From assembly GCA_004014935.1 (NCBI GenBank), contig CP025325.1, forward strand, positions 1,860,001 to 1,924,000: DNA of 64,000 nt, read 5' to 3'. A model generated the notes under the pieces. It searched no databases, was not told the origin of the DNA, and was given only the letters and a program-made list of their open reading frames with translations. The translations under genes were made by a program, and so were the position numbers. Source of the stretch: Saccharomycopsis malanga (Eukaryota; Ascomycota; Saccharomycetes; Ascoideales; Saccharomycopsidaceae). Below, one piece after another: positions 59,965 through 64,000 of the stretch (positions are counted from its first letter, which is position 1; each line of letters opens with the position of its first letter).

Positions 59965-60299
59965 AGTAATAATAATAATATCTTATATTTGGAGCCCAGT
60001 AAATATCAGTTTTGTATATACGCGCTATGTGTGAAGGGACTTGGTAAAACCCAGTGGGGAAAACCAAACAAGTCCATATACCGGTGATTTAATTGGAAAG
60101 TAAGCAGCATTACTTCAGATAGTTTACCTGTTCGACATTGTGAAAAGCAGCGAGTAAAAAGTGTTCGTGATGGTAATCGAACCCGTCTGCCTGTTATATC
60201 TTTCTCTCTTCTTCGAGAATGCTATCTGCTAAATTATCCTGCCAGGTCTTTTTCTTTTCCCCGAGAGCACTAACCACTGAGCCATCCGGCCCAGCAGCT
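59965..60299 (-). mobile_element. SINE-like repeat, copy C (long form, two tRNA-like modules)
   Basis: Roughly 335 bp on the minus strand. The 5' end GCTGGGCCGGATGGC contains A box TGGCTCAGTGG (60274-60284). A second tRNA-like unit follows, with A-box-like TAGCAGATAGC (60221-60231) and B-box-like GGGTTCGATTACC (60172-60184), then TTTTT (60156-60160). The body then matches copy A (CCCACTGGGTTTTACCAAGT, TAGCGCGTATATACA, TACTGGGCTCCAAATATAAG) and ends in an (ATT)4-5 tail. No clear target-site duplication was found. It preserves more of the promoter region than copy A. Confidence 0.75.
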
Positions 60300-60630
60300 T
60301 TTTATAATACTTGTAAATCTCATTGTTCAAAATACGAAGCTAACATGTATGAACTGCATTTACTCAACAGTAACCTAAGCTGCTTGCCTACTACAATGTC
60401 TTGCTTTACATACACATTCCAAAAATACAACTACATTTATCTCCCTTTTCAATATTTTGTTGAAAACATATATATCCATATATATCCATATATATGAGGA
60501 CTGCCATAGTAAACCATTGTGAGCCCCGTCTTAAATGGCGATAAAGATTTATCGAGTCGCCTTGGTGGACGACCACTATATAGTGCAAATAACGACCGGA
60601 AGAGCAAGAAAACTGATAATACCAGCAGCC
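60300..60630. other. EMC1 upstream region
   Basis: 330 bp between repeat copy C and the preferred EMC1 start. It contains an ATATATCC tandem near 60471-60495 and an in-frame upstream ATG at 60535. Confidence 0.4.
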
Positions 60631-63486
60631 ATGTTTGTTGACAAAGGATCAGTGTATCTTCTAGTGTGTTTATTTGTGCTGGTGGTTAGCGCAGTGTATG
60701 ATGACGAGGCGTTCAAGACCGATTGGCATCGGGCGCAGCTTGGCGGCAATATTATCGCCAGCAGTCTTAATGAAGGCCACTATGCCACTGTATCTGAGAG
60801 TGGGATTCTTTCGGTGGTAGCTAATGAGGACAATGGAGAGATTCTGTGGAGACAACAGTTGGGAATTAAGTCTGGTGGGGTATTTTTGGAAGCAATTACA
60901 GCCTCAGAGACGAGAGATAGTTTGCTAATTGTTGCGTTCAACGATGTTGTTAAGCAGGTTTCTGTTGTTCAAGTATGGAACCAGACATCGAGCTATTTAG
61001 TTAAGGAGATTCAATTGCACCATCTGGAAATTGTGGCGTTGCACTCTGTTGGAAACAAAGTTGTTCTTGCTGATTTGTCAGGTGCTGTTAGAAGTATTGA
61101 TTTGAACACTTTGGAAACACACACTGGTTCGTATATTCCCGAGAGTTATGAAACCGCAGAGATATCGGTGTTGGGCAATGGCAACTATATTGTTTTGGCT
61201 GACAACTCCAAATTGTATCTTCTCGAAAGCAGTTCTGATACCTTGTTGAGCCACATCAGTTTGGCTGACCATAATGTTTCTGTCCGTAAATTGCTCAAAC
61301 TTTTCGGGAACAAGGTGTTTTATGAGAACAATGCTGGCCTTATTGAGGTTTTGGTGCTCAATAACAATAATGATATCACTGATAACAAGGTTATTAAGAC
61401 TGAGTATGAATCTGGCTTGTTCAAACTTTTGGATTTGAATTCTCTTATTTTGGTAAACAACTTGGACTATTATTCTTCGTCCTCTATTAAAGACAGAAAT
61501 GCTCTTCAGTTTGCGTATACTGCCAATGAACATTCTGTGATTGTGTTTTCCTACAATGCCATCCAGGTGTTTGACAGCGAATTTGGAATTGAGCACGTCA
61601 AGTATTCACATTATTTGGACATTGATTTCAGCAAGCTCAAAACACTCGAGATTGACTATAATGAAGCGGAAAACCACAAGGTGGACGTAGTATTAGAACT
61701 CACTACTGGTGAGATTCTATCAATTCACAACGAAGTCCAACTTTGGCAACGCGATGAATCGTTAGCAGAAATCTCTCATTATGTGATCTACGATCCTTCA
61801 AAGGGTTTGCACTCCCAATTGCATGACTCGGAGACCTTGAAGCATTATGTGATTGAAGAAGAAGGAAACTTATGGAATGCTTTTGTCAACAGATGGATTA
61901 ACCATTTGCAACAGTTGCAGAAACTTGATTCTTTTATCAGATCCGCCTCACTTTCTGATTATTTTAATGTAATTATAGGTAAAGACGGAGATAATGCTGC
62001 TAAAAAGGCAGAGTTTGGCTTGAATAAACAGTTGATTGTATTGACCAAAAATTATAAAGTGTTCAACATCGAAACTGAGAATGGTCAAGTCAATTGGAAG
62101 TTTGATCAACTATGGAAATTCCTTCCAAAAGATACCAAAGACTTTGCTATTACCAGTTTCTTGAACAATAATAACAAGTTTATTGAAATCTGGTTCACCA
62201 ATGGCGACTTGTTAGTATTAAAACCTTCGACTGGTATTGTAGAAAGCTTCCAAAAGAGAAAAATTTCTCCTAACAAAAAAGTCATCCCAGTAAGTTTGAA
62301 TGATCTCTCTGCTTTTAGCACTAATGGAAGTAGTAGCACGTTGTTGCTAAACGATGACTTGATCGTTGTGGAGGATACCAAATTGCAATATATAGATACC
62401 AACGCAGCGGTTAAGGACACTGTTGTTCTTGAAGACGAGTTCTTTCTTATTGCCTCAAGCCCAGAGAAGTTGACATCTTATAAGTTCAATCATAGCAAAA
62501 ATAACATTCCTACCTGGAAATTCAAAGTTTCTGAGGGGGAAAAAATCATTGCTACTAGTTTCAACAGTATAAACCGAAATAGCAAATCTCCAATTGGCTT
62601 GATCCTTGGAGACAAATCTGTATTGTATAAATACCTTTATCCAAACTTTATTGCCTTTGCTATTTACAATGAAAAAGAGGCCAATTTGGTTATCAACATT
62701 GCTGATGCTATTTCTGGTAAGATCATAAAGTCCATAACACATTTGGCTAGTGAGCAGATAGATTTGGTAAATTCCCGTTTCCAGTTGTTGATTAACGATA
62801 ATTTCCTCATCTATTCGTTCTACAGCTACTATCCAACAGTATCTACCAAGATTAATGTGGTGGAATTTTTTGAATCTAGGAACTCTGATGAAAAATCTCT
62901 TTCTGCCAACAAGTCAGTAATTTCAGTATTAAATAGTACACAGGAACTTTCTGCCCCATTCCTTAAATCTAAATCATACAACTTCCCATTTAAAATCGAC
63001 GACCTCGTCATCTCCAAGACCAAGTATGACATCACAATCAAGAATTTGATCTTAAAACTTGCTAACGGCCAAATCTTGCTTGTTCCAAAATTTATAATCA
63101 ACTCTAGAAGAATTGAAGGAAGAGAGCTTACCAAAGAAGAAAAATCTGAGTTTATGATGATTCCTTACGATGCTAATATCCCAATCAATAATAACGGAGT
63201 TATCACTCATAAAAGAGTGGTAATAACTGGCAATAACCGCGACTCGCAATATGAGCACTTCTTTTCCGTTGCTACAGAATTAGAAAGTACTTCGCTTGTA
63301 TGTTATTTGAATAACGACTTGTTTTGCACAAAAATTTATCCTTCACTACAGTTTGATGTTTTGAGTTCAAGTTTCAATAAAGTAAAATTGCTAATTACTA
63401 TAGTGGGTCTTGTGGTATTACACTTGGTTACCAAAACTTGGGTCCTGAACAAAAAATTAAACTCTTTCTGGGTTGACAACTATTGA
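60631..63486 (+). CDS. EMC1: ER membrane protein complex subunit 1
   Basis: A 951-aa type I membrane protein. I prefer the ATG at 60631 because it begins a clean signal peptide (MFVDKGSVYLLVCLFVLVVS, cleavage near AVYDDEAF). An ATG at 60535 would add 32 residues before it. The lumenal part is a beta-propeller type fold with NGEILWRQQLG near the start and NGQVNWKFDQLW later. The C-terminal DUF1620-like region (NGQILLVPKFIINSRR, YDANIPINNNGVITH) is followed by a single TM helix (LLITIVGLVVLHLVTKTWVL) and a short tail. Emc1 is the largest EMC subunit, which inserts tail-anchored and multipass proteins into the ER. Confidence 0.9.
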   Translation: MFVDKGSVYLLVCLFVLVVSAVYDDEAFKTDWHRAQLGGNIIASSLNEGHYATVSESGILSVVANEDNGEILWRQQLGIKSGGVFLEAITASETRDSLLIVAFNDVVKQVSVVQVWNQTSSYLVKEIQLHHLEIVALHSVGNKVVLADLSGAVRSIDLNTLETHTGSYIPESYETAEISVLGNGNYIVLADNSKLYLLESSSDTLLSHISLADHNVSVRKLLKLFGNKVFYENNAGLIEVLVLNNNNDITDNKVIKTEYESGLFKLLDLNSLILVNNLDYYSSSSIKDRNALQFAYTANEHSVIVFSYNAIQVFDSEFGIEHVKYSHYLDIDFSKLKTLEIDYNEAENHKVDVVLELTTGEILSIHNEVQLWQRDESLAEISHYVIYDPSKGLHSQLHDSETLKHYVIEEEGNLWNAFVNRWINHLQQLQKLDSFIRSASLSDYFNVIIGKDGDNAAKKAEFGLNKQLIVLTKNYKVFNIETENGQVNWKFDQLWKFLPKDTKDFAITSFLNNNNKFIEIWFTNGDLLVLKPSTGIVESFQKRKISPNKKVIPVSLNDLSAFSTNGSSSTLLLNDDLIVVEDTKLQYIDTNAAVKDTVVLEDEFFLIASSPEKLTSYKFNHSKNNIPTWKFKVSEGEKIIATSFNSINRNSKSPIGLILGDKSVLYKYLYPNFIAFAIYNEKEANLVINIADAISGKIIKSITHLASEQIDLVNSRFQLLINDNFLIYSFYSYYPTVSTKINVVEFFESRNSDEKSLSANKSVISVLNSTQELSAPFLKSKSYNFPFKIDDLVISKTKYDITIKNLILKLANGQILLVPKFIINSRRIEGRELTKEEKSEFMMIPYDANIPINNNGVITHKRVVITGNNRDSQYEHFFSVATELESTSLVCYLNNDLFCTKIYPSLQFDVLSSSFNKVKLLITIVGLVVLHLVTKTWVLNKKLNSFWVDNY

Positions 63487-64000
63487 GTTTTTCTTTTCGT
63501 CCTGTTGTTATTTAGTACATTATTTTTGTTCTATTTTTGACATAGCTCAGTTTTGATCGAAACTTGTAATTGACCACTAAAGATCACTGCTTTAGGTTTT
63601 TTTCCTGTTGAGCTTACCTCAGTATAGCTTGCATAACTGGAAATATAATAATGATAAGAATCACAAGGACAAATAGTAAGCGTTTAATTTATTCATCGGT
63701 GTTTTCGTCATTAGATGTAAACGAGTTTAGTTGGTCAGAAAATCAAAAAAAAAAACAAAAAAAAAAAAAAAAAAAAGAATAATAATAATGTACGTAATCT
63801 AATTCTTTCAATACCATTTATTTAAACAAAATGTTTTACTTTAATTTGTAAATCTAACTGTAGAAGTTTGAGTCAAAATTAACCTAAAATTCACTATTCA
63901 TTAAAATTTATGATGGAAAGGTATATGAGATCTTCATAGCAATATATAATGGTACTTTTGTTTCCACGATCATAACCTGTTTTATTGAACACGCCAGCAG
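63487..64000. other. 3' flank of EMC1 with poly(A) tracts
   Basis: 514 bp without a supported gene. A11-C-A20 homopolymer tracts lie at 63745-63776, followed by AATAATAATAATG. On the minus strand the last 90 bases are open to a TAA at 63908-63910, which could be the end of a neighbouring gene but is too short to call. Confidence 0.45.

Noticed and set aside
63668-63710. Minus-strand short frame ending ...SNDENTDE-stop near the right edge, suggestive of a gene C-terminus
   Set aside because: It is preceded by an in-frame stop 17 codons upstream and by poly(T). No splice acceptor is visible, so it is probably chance.
63911-64000. Thirty open codons on the minus strand reaching the window edge
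   Set aside because: Too short to distinguish from chance and no recognisable protein motif; mentioned only in the intergenic entry.

Overview
The window looks like a chromosomal segment of a budding yeast (Saccharomycotina). Genes are compact and alternate strands. Introns are few, short and 5'-proximal, with GTATGT/GTAAGT-type donors and TACTAAC-type branch sites. Gene content is typical yeast: BFR1, SAP family, YOR1, NMD2, PEP7, YNG2, MEC3/HUS1, POL32. CTG codons are scarce in conserved genes; I found none in GLO2 or in the parts of SER1 I checked. That fits a CUG-Ser-clade yeast (Candida/Debaryomyces relatives), but no tRNA-Ser(CAG) lies here to prove it. Protein descriptions below read CTG as Leu, which may be wrong at a few sites.

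Layout. 1-8 kb: 5' part of an unrecognised acidic protein, BFR1, an F-box protein, glyoxalase II and tRNA-Asp. 8.9-13.4 kb: VPS55 (two introns) facing a large SIT4-associated protein. 14.9-22.4 kb: drug-efflux region with YOR1 and an MFS gene cut by one in-frame TGA; YOR1 is bracketed by two inverted copies of a dispersed repeat. 23.4-30.5 kb: LEA-like stress protein, DUF2235 hydrolase, POL32, and eIF3e (a subunit absent from S. cerevisiae). 31.9-38.0 kb: bL17m, MIC12, TSC10, a secreted Ser/Thr-rich protein, SEC20 and mL60. 38.8-50.7 kb: Zn2Cys6 factor, MEC3/HUS1, SER1, SAN1-like RING ligase, YNG2, PTC7. 51.5-63.5 kb: NMD2, PEP7, a LAA2-like AP-1 accessory protein and EMC1.

Seven genes need splicing to be read correctly: VPS55, DUF2235, POL32, bL17m, MIC12, mL60 and PTC7. 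For these I give exon coordinates deduced from splice signals and protein homology. Several other genes have their first ATG inside a longer open frame; I chose the ATG.

The most unusual content is a dispersed repeat family of about 0.23-0.33 kb with five recognisable copies in 64 kb. Its 5' end carries a tRNA-like A box and its 3' end has an (ATT)n tail. One copy is flanked by a perfect 14-bp target-site duplication, and some copies are 5'-truncated. These are the hallmarks of a tRNA-derived SINE mobilised by a LINE, which would be unusual in a budding yeast. Other points of interest are a perfect 45-bp hairpin made of two Rap1-like sites between POL32 and eIF3e, and a 10-bp motif shared at the same distance from the start codons of two mitochondrial-protein genes.
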